Assembly (NCBI RefSeq): GCF_016907355.1
Contig: NZ_JAFBBW010000001.1
Location: 1,426,001-1,490,000, forward strand
DNA length: 64,000 bases
Reading direction: 5' to 3'
From: Agromyces aurantiacus
Lineage (GTDB): Bacteria > Actinomycetota > Actinomycetes > Actinomycetales > Microbacteriaceae
In this document: positions 51,321-63,516 of the stretch, piece after piece
Numbering within the stretch: position 1 is the stretch's first letter
How the letters are laid out: every line of letters begins with the position of its first letter
Notes under the pieces: generated by a model
Told to the model about the DNA's origin: nothing
Databases searched by the model: none
Seen by the model: only the letters and a program-made list of their open reading frames with translations
Program-made: the position numbers and the translations under genes

Positions 51321-51405
51321 CCGCCCGGGCGGGCCCACGGCCCCACCGGGAGCCGGAAGCGCGGGCGCGCGGCATCCGTTCTCAGGAGCTTCACGGCGCG
51401 GCGGT

Positions 51406-51411
51406 TAACGT
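51406..51411 (+). promoter_or_regulatory. -10 box of the leaderless PAP2 gene
   Basis: TAACGT ends 6 nt before ATG 51418; GAGGGG between them could also aid ribosome binding. Confidence 0.4.
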
Positions 51412-51417
51412 GAGGGG

Positions 51418-52248
51418 ATGAGCGCACCCGGCACCGACGCAGGTCCCCCGGCCACCCCGCCCAGCGAGGGCGGCGCCGCGACCAAGGAGGGCGAGGACCT
51501 CCGCCCGGTCGCACGCGAGGCACGCACCGAGTACGTCGGGCGGTTCGTGCCGTTCGCCGCCGGCATCGCGGCCGTCGTGATGGCGGCCGTGCTCGGGCTG
51601 GTCATCGTGATGCGCGCGGGCGGCCTGCCGTTCGGCATCGACGAGGAGTGGGCCGAGGAGGTCTTCGAGTTCCGCGGCGGCATCGGCGACGTCGTCGCGT
51701 TCGGGATGGACCGGCTGGGCGGCGGCATCATGGGCGTCTTCGTCGTGCCGATCGTCACCGCGGCGATCCTGCTCGTCGTGCGACGGCCGTGGGCCGCGCT
51801 CTACTTCATCGTCGCGTCGGCGGCGAGCGCCGGGATGGTGCAGGTGCTGAAGAACCTCTTCGGCCGCGCCCGCCCCGAGGACATCCTCGTGATCGCCGAC
51901 TACGGCTCGTTCCCGTCGGGGCACGTGGCGAACGCCGCGACCATCGCGGTGGCGATCGGCATCATCGTGCCCAAGCGCTGGGTGTGGGTCACGGGCGCCG
52001 CGTACACGTTCCTCATGGCCGTCAGCCGCACGTACGTCGGCGCGCACTGGATCACGGACACGATCGGCGGCGCGCTCGTCGGCGCGGGCATGGCGCTGCT
52101 CGTGTGGACCGTGTTCGCGCGCAAGCTCGAGGACGAGCGCCTCCGCAGGCTCGCCATCGTCTCGGAGCGGAACGCCGCGCTCGCGCAGTCGCACATCACG
52201 CCGCCGGCGCGCCCGCGCGAGCGGGATCCGCTGGTCGAGTCGCCCTAG
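51418..52248 (+). CDS. PAP2-family membrane phosphatase
   Basis: A 276-residue protein with a polar N-terminus of about 40 residues and five to six membrane segments. The three PAP2 motifs are complete: KNLFGRARP, PSGH (in YGSFPSGHVANAAT) and SRTYVGAHWITDTIGG. It probably dephosphorylates a lipid phosphate such as undecaprenyl pyrophosphate or phosphatidate on the outer face of the membrane. The C-terminal 30 residues are polar. It converges with and overlaps the xdhC-like gene by 4 nt. Confidence 0.88.
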   Translation: MSAPGTDAGPPATPPSEGGAATKEGEDLRPVAREARTEYVGRFVPFAAGIAAVVMAAVLGLVIVMRAGGLPFGIDEEWAEEVFEFRGGIGDVVAFGMDRLGGGIMGVFVVPIVTAAILLVVRRPWAALYFIVASAASAGMVQVLKNLFGRARPEDILVIADYGSFPSGHVANAATIAVAIGIIVPKRWVWVTGAAYTFLMAVSRTYVGAHWITDTIGGALVGAGMALLVWTVFARKLEDERLRRLAIVSERNAALAQSHITPPARPRERDPLVESP

Positions 52249-53078
52249 CCGGCAGCCGCCGCGGCCGTCGCCTCGACGAGCTGCAGCGTGCGGGCCGCGA
52301 CGCTCACCGCGATCGCCGCCGGTTCCTTCGAGCGGATGCCGGCGATGCCGATCGGCGTCGTGATGCGCTCGAGTGCGGCGTCGTCGTGCCCGGCCGAGGC
52401 GAGCTGCGTGCGGAACCTCGCCCACTTCGAGCGCGACCCGATGAGCCCGATCGAGGCGATGCCGGGTGTGCGCAGGGCGAGGTCGCAGATCGCGAGGTCC
52501 TCGGCGTGGTCGTGCGTCATGACGAGCACGTGCGCGCCCGCGGGCAGGTCGGCGAGGACCGACTCGGGCACGCGCGCGTGGTGCACGCGCACCGTCGCGA
52601 CGGCATCGGCGCGCGGGCCGGGCGTGCCGCCCACGCCGAGCCGTGCGGGGGCGAGCATCTCCTCGCGCGAGTCGACGAGGTGCAGCTCGAGCGGCTGCCG
52701 CGCGAGGATCCGCGCGAGCTCGAGCCCGACGTGGCCGAGCCCGAACACCGCGACGACGGGCACCACCGGCACGGGTTCCAGCAGCATGGTGACCTCTCCT
52801 CCGCAGCACTGCACGCCGTACTCGGTCGTGGCCCGGTCGCTCAGCGTCAGGGTGAGCAGCTCGGGTTCGGCGGCCGCCTCGACGAGCATCGTGCGTGCGC
52901 GCTCGATCGCCGTGCGCTCGAGGTTGCCGCCGCCGACCGTGCCCGCGACCGCCTCCGACGAGACCACCATCTTCGCGCCGCCGTTGCGCGGCGCGTGCCC
53001 GCGGACCATCGCGAGCGTGACGATCACGCCGGGCCGGCGCTCGGCACGCAGCCGCTGCACGGCGTCGACCCAGTCCAT
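52245..53078 (-). CDS. xdhC: XdhC-family molybdenum-cofactor insertion factor
   Basis: A 277-residue protein with an N-terminal XdhC region (TLAMVRGHAPRNGGAKMVVS, then GVQCCGGEVTMLLEPVP) and a C-terminal Rossmann-like XdhC domain (VAVFGLGHVGLELARILARQ, HVLVMTHDHAEDLAICDLAL, IGLIGSRSKWARFRTQL). It sulfurates and inserts the molybdenum cofactor into xanthine dehydrogenase and is not part of the final enzyme. It follows the large subunit by 11 nt. Confidence 0.9.
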   Translation of the reverse strand: MDWVDAVQRLRAERRPGVIVTLAMVRGHAPRNGGAKMVVSSEAVAGTVGGGNLERTAIERARTMLVEAAAEPELLTLTLSDRATTEYGVQCCGGEVTMLLEPVPVVPVVAVFGLGHVGLELARILARQPLELHLVDSREEMLAPARLGVGGTPGPRADAVATVRVHHARVPESVLADLPAGAHVLVMTHDHAEDLAICDLALRTPGIASIGLIGSRSKWARFRTQLASAGHDDAALERITTPIGIAGIRSKEPAAIAVSVAARTLQLVEATAAAAAG

Positions 53079-53089
53079 GCGCGCTCCGA

Positions 53090-55500
<2,411 letters not shown>

Positions 55501-55504
<4 letters not shown>

Positions 55505-56961
55505 GCGGGCACCACCTCCTCGGGGCGGGCGCTCCGGTAGAGCTTCAGCAGCGATCGGTTCAGCATGAGCGCGCGGTACTCGGCGCTCGCCCGGTGGTCC
55601 GACATCGGCGTGCCCTCGGACCCGAGCACGGATGCCGCGTCCCGCACGGTATCGAGGTCCCACCGACGCCCGACCAGCACGGCCTCGGTCGCGCGGGCGC
55701 GGATCGGCGTCGCGGCGACGCCGCCGAGCCCGATCCGGGCGGACGCGACGACGCCGTCGGCGCCCACGTCGAGCGCGAACGCGACCGCGACGCTCGAGAT
55801 GTCGTCGTACCGGCGCTTGGCGACCTTGTGGAACCCGGTGAGCGGGGCGAGCGGCAGCGGGATCCGCACCGCGCGGATGAGCTCGCCGGGGCGGCGCACC
55901 GTCGTGCGGTAGCCGGTGAAGTACTCCGCGAGGTCGACCTCGCGCTCGCCGTCGGCCGCGACCAGCACGAGGCGCGCCTCGAGGGCGAGGAGGGCCGGCG
56001 CGGCGTCGCCGATGGGCGAGGCCGTGCCGAGGTTGCCGCCGAGCGTCGCGCGGTTGCGGATGAGGGGCGAGGCGAACTGCGGGAGCAGGTCGTCGAGGAG
56101 GGGCGCGCGCCCGTCGAGCAGTCGGCCGACCTCGGAGAGGGTCAGGGCCGCGCCGAGTTCGATGCCGGCATCGTCGACCGCGAACGCGCGCAGCTCGGGC
56201 AGCCGGTCGATCGCGACCGTGAGCGGTGCGCGCCGCCCGCGGAGGTTGACCTCGACGCCCCAGTCCGTGGAACCCGCGATCACCGTCGCGTCGGGCTCGT
56301 CGGCGAGGCGCGCGAGGGCGTCGTCGAGCGAGGCCGGGCGCACGAACCGGGCGCCGCCGGCCTCGAGCGAGGTCGCCACGACGGCGGGTGCGGGATGGCT
56401 CCGCCGCTCGGCGAGCGGATCGTCGGCGTCGGGCACCCCGAGCCCCTCGGCCGCGTCGCGGATCGGGCGGTAGCCGGTGCAACGGCAGAGATTGCCGGCG
56501 AGCGCGTGCAGGTCGAAGGCGACCGCGTCATCCGTCGGCGCCGCGTCATCCGTCGAGGCATCCGCCCCGCCGGTCGCCCGACCGGCCCGGTAGAACTCGG
56601 CCGCCATGCTGCACGCGAACCCGGGCGTGCAGTAGCCGCACTGCGAGCCGCCCGCCGCCGCGAGCGCCGCCTGCACCGGATGCATCGACTCGGGCGTGCC
56701 GAGCCCCTCGGCGGTCACGACCTCCTGGCCGTCGAGCGCCGCGGCCGGCACGAGGCACGAGTTCACGGCCGTCCACGCGGTGCCGTCGGCGCCGTCGGGC
56801 GTGGCCAGGAGCACCGAGCATGCGCCGCACTCGCCCTCGGCGCACCCCTCCTTCGCGCCGGTCAGGCCCTGCGCGCGCAGCCAGTCGAGCGCCGACGTGT
56901 GCGGTGCCACGTCGTGCAGCGACCGCGATCGTCCGTTGACGGTCACCGTCCAGTCGTCCAT
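55501..56961 (-). CDS. xdhA: xanthine dehydrogenase, FAD/iron-sulfur subunit
   Basis: A 486-residue protein. The N-terminal [2Fe-2S] domain has EGCAEGECGACSVLL and a later NSCLVP; the second cluster domain has GSQCGYCTPGFACSMAAEF and NLCRCTGYRPIRDAA. The FAD domain follows: TVIAGSTDWGVEVNLRGRRA and RNRATLGGNLGTASPIGDAA. It passes electrons from the molybdenum subunit to NAD. It heads the three-gene xdh operon. TAGACT on the minus strand (56983-56988) is the likely -10 box. Confidence 0.93.
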
Positions 56962-56982
56962 CGTCGCACCCCCGTCCCGGCG

Positions 56983-56988
56983 AGTCTA
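56983..56988 (-). promoter_or_regulatory. -10 box of the xdh operon
   Basis: TAGACT on the minus strand gives a leader of about 15-20 nt containing GGGACGGGGG before ATG 56961. The 125-nt divergent space is shared with the aceB promoter and is a natural place for a common regulator site; I see no clear palindrome. Confidence 0.45.
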
Positions 56989-57013
56989 CGCCCGCGACTT
57001 CGCCCCGGATTCC

Positions 57014-57042
57014 GTGACGGAGCGACCGGCGTGCGCCAAGAT
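57014..57042 (+). promoter_or_regulatory. promoter of the malate synthase/ureide operon
   Basis: GTGACG (57014-57019), 17-nt spacer, CAAGAT (57037-57042), then a GGAGGGGAG-rich leader to ATG 57087. Confidence 0.45.
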
Positions 57043-57086
57043 GAGGGCAGCGTGGTGGCATCGACCCGGAGGGGAGCGGGAGCCGC

Positions 57087-58685
57087 ATGACGATCGAGAT
57101 CCGTGCCGACGACGTCGCGGGCGGCGAGGAGATCCTCACCGGCGAGGCGCTCGCGTTCGTGGAGGAGTTGCACCGTCGGTTCGACGCGCGACGGCGTGAA
57201 CTGCTGCGGGCACGGCGCGATCGCCGCGAGCGCATCGCGCGCGGCGAGGAGCGGCTCGACTTCCTCGCCGAGACCGCCGAGGTGCGTGCGGGCGAGTGGC
57301 GCGTGGCGCCGCCGCCGCCCGCCCTGGCCGACCGCCGCGTCGAGATCACGGGCCCCGCGACACCGGCGAAGATGGCGATCAACGCGCTGAACTCGGGCGC
57401 GCGCGTGTGGCTCGCCGACCTCGAGGACGCGTGCAGCCCGACGTGGGCGAACATCGTCGGCAGCATCCGCAACCTGCGCGACGCGGCGCTCGGCGCGCTC
57501 GCGCACACCTCGCCCGAGGGCCGGGCGTACGCGCTGCGCGACGACCTCCGTCGCCCGACGGTGGTGACGCGGCCCCGCGGATGGCACCTGCCCGAGAAGC
57601 ACGTGCTCGTCGACGGCGAGCGCGCCTCGGCGTCGCTCGTCGACCTCGGCCTGCACCTCGTCCACACCGCGCGGCCGCTCCTGGATCGCGGCGACGGGCC
57701 CTTCTACTACCTCCCCAAGCTCGAGTCCCACCTGGAGGCCCGGCTGTGGAACGAGGTCTTCGCCTTCGCCGAGGAGCGGATGGCGCTGCCATCCGGCACC
57801 ATCCGGGCCACGGTGCTCATCGAGACCATCCCGGCGGCGTTCGAGATGGACGAGATCCTCTGGGAGCTGCGCGAGCACGCGTCGGGGCTGAACGCCGGCC
57901 GGTGGGACTACCTGTTCAGCATCATCAAGGTCTTCCGCGACGCCGGGCCCGAGTTCGTCGTGCCCGACCGCGCGTCGGTGGCGATGACCGCGCCGTTCAT
58001 GCGCGCCTACACCGAGCTGCTCGTGCAGACGTGCCATCGCCGCGGTGCCGTCGCGATGGGCGGCATGGCCGCGTTCGTGCCGAACCGCTCCGACCCCGAG
58101 GCGACCGCGGTCGCGATCGAGAAGGTCCGCGCCGACAAGGCGCGCGAGGCGGGCGACGGCTTCGACGGCTCGTGGGTCGCGCATCCCGACCTCGTGGCGG
58201 TGTGCCGCGAGGTGTTCGACGGCGTGCTCGGCGACCGGCCGAACCAGCTCGACCGGCAGCGACCCGAGGTGCGGGTCGCCGCGGAAGACCTGCTCGATGT
58301 CGCCTCCGCCGCCGGCCGGGTGACCGAGGCGGGGCTCCGCACCAACCTCTCGGTCGCGGTCGCGTACGTCGCGGCCTGGCTGGCCGGCAACGGTGCGGTC
58401 GCGCTGCACAGCCTCATGGAGGATGCGGCCACCGCCGAGATCTCGCGGTCGCAGGTGTGGCAGCAGCTGCGGCACGACGTCGTCCTCGCCGACTCGGGCC
58501 GCCGGCTCACGCCCGAGCTCGTGCGCGAGGTGCTCGACGAGGAGGTCGAGGGGCTCCGGGCCGAGACGACGCCCGAGCGGTTCGCCGCGTTCACCGAACC
58601 CGCCGCGCGACTGGTCGCCGAGCTGTGCCTCGCCGACGACTACGCCGACTTCCTGACCCTGCCGGCCTACGAGCTGCTGGAATGA
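57087..58685 (+). CDS. aceB: malate synthase A
   Basis: A 532-residue protein, the usual size for the A isoform. The family signature EHASGLNAGRWDYLF spans residues 263-277, preceded by VLIETIPAAFEMDEILWEL. LNSGARVWLADLEDACSPTW holds acidic metal residues. It condenses glyoxylate and acetyl-CoA to malate. No isocitrate lyase gene is adjacent. Its place ahead of ureidoglycine aminohydrolase and allantoinase indicates disposal of glyoxylate from purine breakdown. The stop overlaps the next start. Confidence 0.93.
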   Translation: MTIEIRADDVAGGEEILTGEALAFVEELHRRFDARRRELLRARRDRRERIARGEERLDFLAETAEVRAGEWRVAPPPPALADRRVEITGPATPAKMAINALNSGARVWLADLEDACSPTWANIVGSIRNLRDAALGALAHTSPEGRAYALRDDLRRPTVVTRPRGWHLPEKHVLVDGERASASLVDLGLHLVHTARPLLDRGDGPFYYLPKLESHLEARLWNEVFAFAEERMALPSGTIRATVLIETIPAAFEMDEILWELREHASGLNAGRWDYLFSIIKVFRDAGPEFVVPDRASVAMTAPFMRAYTELLVQTCHRRGAVAMGGMAAFVPNRSDPEATAVAIEKVRADKAREAGDGFDGSWVAHPDLVAVCREVFDGVLGDRPNQLDRQRPEVRVAAEDLLDVASAAGRVTEAGLRTNLSVAVAYVAAWLAGNGAVALHSLMEDAATAEISRSQVWQQLRHDVVLADSGRRLTPELVREVLDEEVEGLRAETTPERFAAFTEPAARLVAELCLADDYADFLTLPAYELLE

Positions 58686-59941
58686 CCGCGCGCACCGCCC
58701 TCTCGGCCGCCACGCTCGCCGCGATCGAGCACCGCCTCGCCGCGACCGACGAGCTGCTGGCCCGCGCCTACCCGGGAGACGATGGCCGGCGCCAGCCCGT
58801 GCACACGGTCTACGTGCCCGCCGACCGGTTCACCCCCGAGCTGACCACGGTCTGGGGTCGCGCCGCCCGTGAGGCCGTCGCCCAGGCGGGGGGCCTCGCC
58901 GACCTCGCCGCGTGGATCGGGATGCCCGAGCGCACCGCGGCGGCCGTCGTGCCGCGCGTGCACGACAAGCTCGAGCGCGAGCCGATCGAGGACCTCCGCA
59001 TCGACTTCGAGGACGGCTACGGCGACCACGGCGACGACGCCGAGGATGCCGACGCGATCCGCGCGGCCCGGCGGGTCCTCGCGGCCGAGGGCGCGGGCTT
59101 CGCCCCGCCGATGGTCGGGATCCGATTCAAGAGCTTCGAGGCCGCGACGCGGGCCCGCGGCATCCGGACCCTCGACCTGTTCATCACCACGCTCGTCGAG
59201 CACGGCGGGCTGCCGGCGGGTCTCGTGCTGACCCTGCCGAAGGTGTCGACCGTCTCGCAGGTCGAGGCGATGGCCGAGGTGGCCGGCGCGCTCGAACGCG
59301 CCCACGGCCTGCCGGAGGGACGGCTGCGGTTCGAGGTGCAGGTCGAGACGCCGCAGCTCGTGCTCGGCGCCGACGGCGACGCGCCGGTCGCGCGCCTCGC
59401 GCTCGCCGCGCCGGGGCGGGTGAGCGGGCTGCACTTCGGCACGTACGACTACAGCGCCGCACTCGGCATCGCGGGGCCGTACCAGTCGCTCGACCATCCG
59501 GCCGCCGACCACGCGAAGGCGGTCATGCAGGTCGCGGTGGCGGGCACCGGCATCCGACTCTCGGACGGCTCGACCAACGTGCTGCCGGTCGGCGACCGCG
59601 CGCCGGCGGCATGGCGCCTGCACGCGCGGCTCGTGCGGCGCTCGCTCGAGCGCGGGTTCCCGCAGGGGTGGGACCTGCACCCCGCCCAGCTGCCGACCCG
59701 GTTCCTCGCGACGTACGCATACTTCCGCGACGGCTACCCCGAGGCGAGCGGCCGGCTGCGCGACGTGCACGACCGGCGCACCGGGGGCGTGCTCGACGAA
59801 CCCGCGACGGTGCGCGCGCTCGCCGGGTTCGTGCGGCGGGGCGCCCAGTGCGGCGCGCTGACCGCGGCGGAGATCGAGGCCGACACCGGGTTCGACGAGC
59901 ACGCGCTCGCCGGGCTCGCGCGCGTGAGGGAGGGCGCATGA
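58682..59941 (+). CDS. DUF6986-type aldolase/citrate-lyase-like protein
   Basis: A 419-residue TIM-barrel protein of the HpcH/CitE-like superfamily. I see RIDFEDGYGDHGDDAED (acidic metal site), GIRFKSFEAATRARGIRTLD, RLRFEVQVETPQLVLGADG and SGLHFGTYDYSAALGIAGPY. Such proteins cleave or form bonds between 2-oxo acids or glyoxylate and an acyl partner. The constant company of malate synthase and allantoin genes suggests a glyoxylate-related reaction, which is not demonstrated. It is translationally coupled on both sides (ATGA). Confidence 0.75.
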   Translation: MTARTALSAATLAAIEHRLAATDELLARAYPGDDGRRQPVHTVYVPADRFTPELTTVWGRAAREAVAQAGGLADLAAWIGMPERTAAAVVPRVHDKLEREPIEDLRIDFEDGYGDHGDDAEDADAIRAARRVLAAEGAGFAPPMVGIRFKSFEAATRARGIRTLDLFITTLVEHGGLPAGLVLTLPKVSTVSQVEAMAEVAGALERAHGLPEGRLRFEVQVETPQLVLGADGDAPVARLALAAPGRVSGLHFGTYDYSAALGIAGPYQSLDHPAADHAKAVMQVAVAGTGIRLSDGSTNVLPVGDRAPAAWRLHARLVRRSLERGFPQGWDLHPAQLPTRFLATYAYFRDGYPEASGRLRDVHDRRTGGVLDEPATVRALAGFVRRGAQCGALTAAEIEADTGFDEHALAGLARVREGA

Positions 59942-60798
59942 GCTACCACACCCCGGCCGGCGGGCTGCCCGGCCAGTCCGAGCTGCTCACCGACCGGGCG
60001 ATCGTGACCGAGGCGTACACCGTGATCCCGCGGGGGGTGCTGCGCGACATCGTCACGAGCCGGCTGCCCGGTTTCGAGCGGACCCGGTCGTGGATCCTCG
60101 CGCGCCCCATCGCGGGGTTCTCGACGACGTTCGCGCAGCTCATCGTCGAGGTCGCGCCAGGCGGCGGCGCGGAGCGGCCCGAGCGCGAGCCGGGCGTCGA
60201 GGGCGTCGTGTTCGTGACCGCGGGAGCGCTCACCGTCCGGCTCGCGGGGGAGCGGCACGTGCTCGAGCCCGGCGGCTACGCCTACCTGGCCGCGGGCGCC
60301 GACTGGTCGATCGCGAACGAGGGCGACGCGACGACGAGCTTCCACTGGATCCGCAAGGCGTACGAGCCGCTCGACGACGTGGCGCCGCCGGCGTCGTTCG
60401 TCACGAGCGACGCGGCCGTGTCGCCCCAGCCCATGCCCGGCACCGGCGGCGCGTGGGCGACCTCGCGGTTCGTCGACCCCGACGACCTCGCGCACGACAT
60501 GCACGTGAACATCGTGACCTTCCAGCCGGGCGGGGTGATCCCGTTCGCGGAGACGCACGTCATGGAGCACGGGCTCTACGTGCTCGAGGGCAAGGGCGTG
60601 TACCGGCTCAACGGCGACTGGGTCGAGGTCGAGGCGGGCGACTTCATGTGGCTGCGGGCGTTCTGCCCGCAGGCCTGCTACGCGGGCGGGCCGGGGCCGT
60701 TCCGGTACCTGCTGTACAAGGACGTGAACCGGCAGGTGCGGCTCACCGACCCCGCGGGCGGCCCGGCCGGCGGGCGCGCCGCGAGCCGGTGGGGGTGA
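59938..60798 (+). CDS. allE: (S)-ureidoglycine aminohydrolase, bicupin
   Basis: A 286-residue bicupin, close to E. coli AllE (YlbA). The Mn-binding set is E205, H207, H211 and Q245 (FAETHVMEHGLY, FCPQAC). Its spacing of 2, 4 and 34 equals that in the Arabidopsis enzyme. VYRLNGDWVEVEAGDFMWLR is nearly invariant in the family. It releases ammonia from (S)-ureidoglycine, giving ureidoglycolate. It overlaps the aldolase and allantoinase genes. Confidence 0.92.
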   Translation: MSYHTPAGGLPGQSELLTDRAIVTEAYTVIPRGVLRDIVTSRLPGFERTRSWILARPIAGFSTTFAQLIVEVAPGGGAERPEREPGVEGVVFVTAGALTVRLAGERHVLEPGGYAYLAAGADWSIANEGDATTSFHWIRKAYEPLDDVAPPASFVTSDAAVSPQPMPGTGGAWATSRFVDPDDLAHDMHVNIVTFQPGGVIPFAETHVMEHGLYVLEGKGVYRLNGDWVEVEAGDFMWLRAFCPQACYAGGPGPFRYLLYKDVNRQVRLTDPAGGPAGGRAASRWG

Positions 60799-62171
60799 GC
60801 GGGCGGATGCCGACGGGCGAGTCGGACGGCGCGGCCGGCTCCTCGTTCGACCTCGTGGTGGCCGGCGCGCGCGTGCTCGTCGCGGGCGCGTTCACGCCGG
60901 CCGAGGTCGGCGTGCGCGACGGACGCGTCGCCGCGATCGAGCCGCTCGGTGCGGGCCTGGCCGGCGAGCGGATGGCGCGGCTCGGCGACGACGAGGTGCT
61001 GCTCCCGGGGCTCGTCGACACGCACGTGCACGTGAACGAGCCGGGGCGCACCGAGTGGGAGGGCTTCCGCACCGCGACGCGCGCGGCCGCCGCGGGCGGC
61101 GTCACGTCGATCGTCGACATGCCGCTGAACAGCATCCCGCCGACCGTCTCGGTCGCCGCCCTGGAGGAGAAGCGGCGCGCGGCCGCCGCGGCCGGGCTCG
61201 CGGTCGACGTCGGGTTCTGGGGCGGGATCGTGCCGGGTGGCCTGCGCGAGCTGCGGCCGCTCGCGGCCGACGGCGTGTTCGGGTTCAAGTGCTTCCTGGT
61301 CGACTCCGGCGTGCCCGAGTTCCCGCCCGTGACCGCGGCCGAGCTCGAGGCCGCGATGGCGGTGCTCGCCGAGCTGGGACTGCCGGTGATCGTGCACGCC
61401 GAGGACGCGGGCGTGATCGGCGAGGCGCCGCATCCGCACAGCCGCCGGTACGCCGACTTCCTCGCCTCGCGGCCGGATGCGGCGGAGCGCACGGCGGTCG
61501 AGCACGTGATCGAGGCCGCGCGGCGCACGGGCGCGCACGCGCACATCCTGCACCTGGCCTCGGCCGAGGCGCTGCCGCCGATCGCCGCGGCGCGTCGCGA
61601 GGGGGTTCGGATCACCGCGGAGACGTGCCCGCACTACCTGGCGCTCACGTCCGAGGACGTGCCCGACGGTGCGACCGCCTACAAGTGCTGCCCGCCCATC
61701 CGCGACGCGGCGAACCGCGACGCCCTCTGGCGCGGGCTGGAGGACGGCACGATCGACCTCGTGGTCTCCGACCACTCGCCGGCGCCGGCGTCGATGAAGC
61801 TCGCCGGCGGCGGCGACTTCGCCGAGGCGTGGGGCGGCATCGCCTCGCTGCAGCTCGGGCTGCCGGTGGTGTGGACCGAGGCGCGGCGTCGCGGCATCCC
61901 ACTCGAGCGCGTCGTCGAGTGGATGGCGACCGCGCCCGCGCGCACGCTCGGCGTGCCCGCCAAGGGTGAGATCGTGGTCGGCGGCGCGGCTGATCTCGTC
62001 GCGTTCGCCCCCGACGCCGAGTGGCGAGTGGATGCCGCGCGGCTCGAGCACCGCCATCCGATCACGCCCTACGACGGGCGCACCGTCGCGGGAGCGGTGC
62101 GCGGCGTGTGGCTCGCGGGTGCGGCCCTCGACTCGACCGCGCCCACGGGGCGGTTGCTGCGCGCCGGATGA
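60795..62171 (+). CDS. allB: allantoinase
   Basis: A 458-residue amidohydrolase-superfamily enzyme. The metal site is H77-x-H79 in DTHVHVNEPG, the carboxylated Lys K165 in GFKCFLVDSG, later His residues in VIVHAEDAG and HILHLAS, and the Asp of VVSDHSPAP. It opens the allantoin ring to allantoate. GTG 60795 overlaps the previous stop; ATG 60807 is the alternative. Uricase and allantoate amidohydrolase genes, needed before and after it, are not in the window. Confidence 0.92.
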   Translation: MSGRMPTGESDGAAGSSFDLVVAGARVLVAGAFTPAEVGVRDGRVAAIEPLGAGLAGERMARLGDDEVLLPGLVDTHVHVNEPGRTEWEGFRTATRAAAAGGVTSIVDMPLNSIPPTVSVAALEEKRRAAAAAGLAVDVGFWGGIVPGGLRELRPLAADGVFGFKCFLVDSGVPEFPPVTAAELEAAMAVLAELGLPVIVHAEDAGVIGEAPHPHSRRYADFLASRPDAAERTAVEHVIEAARRTGAHAHILHLASAEALPPIAAARREGVRITAETCPHYLALTSEDVPDGATAYKCCPPIRDAANRDALWRGLEDGTIDLVVSDHSPAPASMKLAGGGDFAEAWGGIASLQLGLPVVWTEARRRGIPLERVVEWMATAPARTLGVPAKGEIVVGGAADLVAFAPDAEWRVDAARLEHRHPITPYDGRTVAGAVRGVWLAGAALDSTAPTGRLLRAG

Positions 62172-62195
62172 CGCGCGCGACGCTTGCTATCCATC

Positions 62196-62224
62196 TGGAC
62201 AATTCGCTCCAGGGCGGCTACCGT
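62196..62224 (+). promoter_or_regulatory. promoter of a leaderless gene
   Basis: TGGACA (62196-62201), 17-nt spacer, TACCGT (62219-62224), with ATG 62232 7 nt after the -10 box. This gene is therefore expressed separately from the allantoin operon. Confidence 0.55.
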
Positions 62225-62231
62225 ACCCACC

Positions 62232-63509
62232 ATGCGAATCCTCCTCGTCGGCGCCGGAGGCGTCGGAGACGCCATCGCCAAGATCGCCGCGCGCCGCGAC
62301 TTCTTCGAGCTCATCGTCGTCAGCGACTACGACGAGTCCCGCGCTCGCCGCACCGTCGACTGGATCGCCGCGAAGCACGGCGACGACGTCGCGGCCCGCT
62401 TCGCCACCGCGCAGATCGACGCGAGCGACCCCGAGGTCGTGGCCGCCGTCGCGCGCGCCCACGGCGCCACGCACGTCATGAACGCGGTCGAGCCGAAGTT
62501 CGTGCCGTCGATCTTCCGCGGCGCGCTCGCCGCCGCGGCCGACTACCTCGACATGGCCATGAGCCTGTCGGAACCGCACCCCACCGACCCCTACGCCGAG
62601 ACCGGCGTGAAGCTCGGCGACGACCAGTTCGCCCAGGCCGACGACTGGGAGAAGGCCGGGCGCCTCGCCCTCGTGGGCATGGGCGTCGAGCCCGGCCTCT
62701 CCGACGTGTTCGCGCGCTACGCCGCCGACCACCTCTTCAGCGAGATCGACGAGCTCGGCACGCGCGACGGCGCGAACCTCGTCGTGCGCGACGAGCACGG
62801 CAACGAGATCTTCGCGCCCAGCTTCTCCATCTGGACCACGATCGAGGAGTGCCTGAACCCGCCGGTCGTGTGGGAGAAGGAGCGGGGCTGGTACACGACG
62901 CCGCCGTTCAGCGAACCCGAGGTGTTCGAGTTCCCCGAGGGCATCGGACCGGTCGAGTGCGTGAACGTCGAGCACGAGGAGGTGCTCCTCATGCCGCGCT
63001 GGGTCGACGCGAAGCGCGTGACGTTCAAGTACGGCCTCGGCGACGAGTTCATCGGCGTCCTCAAGACCCTCAACCTGCTCGGTCTCGACAAGACGGCGCC
63101 GATCCGCGTGCGCAGCGCGAACGGCCCCGTCGAGGTCGCCCCGCGCGACGTCGTCGCGGCCGCGCTGCCCGACCCCGCGACGATCGGTCCTCGCATGACC
63201 GGCAAGACGTGCGCGGGCCTCTGGGTGACCGGCACGGGCGTCGACGGTGCGCCGCGCGAGGTCTACCTGTACCACGTCAGCGACAACGAGTGGACCATGC
63301 GAGAGTACGAGGCCCAGTGCGTCGTGTGGCAGACCGCGCTGAACCCCGTCATCGCGCTCGAGCTGCTCGCGACCGGGGCCTGGCAGGGCGCGGGCGTGCT
63401 CGGGCCCGAGGCGTTCGACGCGCAGCCCTTCCTCGACCTCATGGCGCGCGCCGAGGCCGACGGCGGCTACGGCCAGGCGTGGGGCATGGAGGACCGGCTC
63501 GCGCGCTGA
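62232..63509 (+). CDS. saccharopine dehydrogenase-family oxidoreductase
   Basis: A 425-residue protein. The N-terminal Rossmann fold reads RILLVGAGGVGDAIAKIAAR, with the acidic VVSDYDES after the second strand. HVMNAVEPKFVPSIFRGALA, DYLDMAMSLSEPHP and ALVGMGVEPGLSDVFARYAA follow the saccharopine/carboxynorspermidine dehydrogenase order. It probably acts on an amino acid or polyamine imine; the exact substrate is unknown. ATG 62232 begins the conserved Rossmann strand and is 7 nt from the -10 box; the longer frame from 62184 adds an unrelated tail. Confidence 0.83.
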   Translation: MRILLVGAGGVGDAIAKIAARRDFFELIVVSDYDESRARRTVDWIAAKHGDDVAARFATAQIDASDPEVVAAVARAHGATHVMNAVEPKFVPSIFRGALAAAADYLDMAMSLSEPHPTDPYAETGVKLGDDQFAQADDWEKAGRLALVGMGVEPGLSDVFARYAADHLFSEIDELGTRDGANLVVRDEHGNEIFAPSFSIWTTIEECLNPPVVWEKERGWYTTPPFSEPEVFEFPEGIGPVECVNVEHEEVLLMPRWVDAKRVTFKYGLGDEFIGVLKTLNLLGLDKTAPIRVRSANGPVEVAPRDVVAAALPDPATIGPRMTGKTCAGLWVTGTGVDGAPREVYLYHVSDNEWTMREYEAQCVVWQTALNPVIALELLATGAWQGAGVLGPEAFDAQPFLDLMARAEADGGYGQAWGMEDRLAR

Positions 63510-63516
63510 GGATGCC

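Noticed and set aside
59938..60798. Allantoicase or generic cupin
   Set aside because: The E/H/H/Q ligand spacing and the VYRLNGDWVEVEAGD block are specific to ureidoglycine aminohydrolase.
62184..62231. Start at 62184 for the saccharopine dehydrogenase-like gene
   Set aside because: The extra 16 residues cover the promoter; the Rossmann strand starts at ATG 62232.
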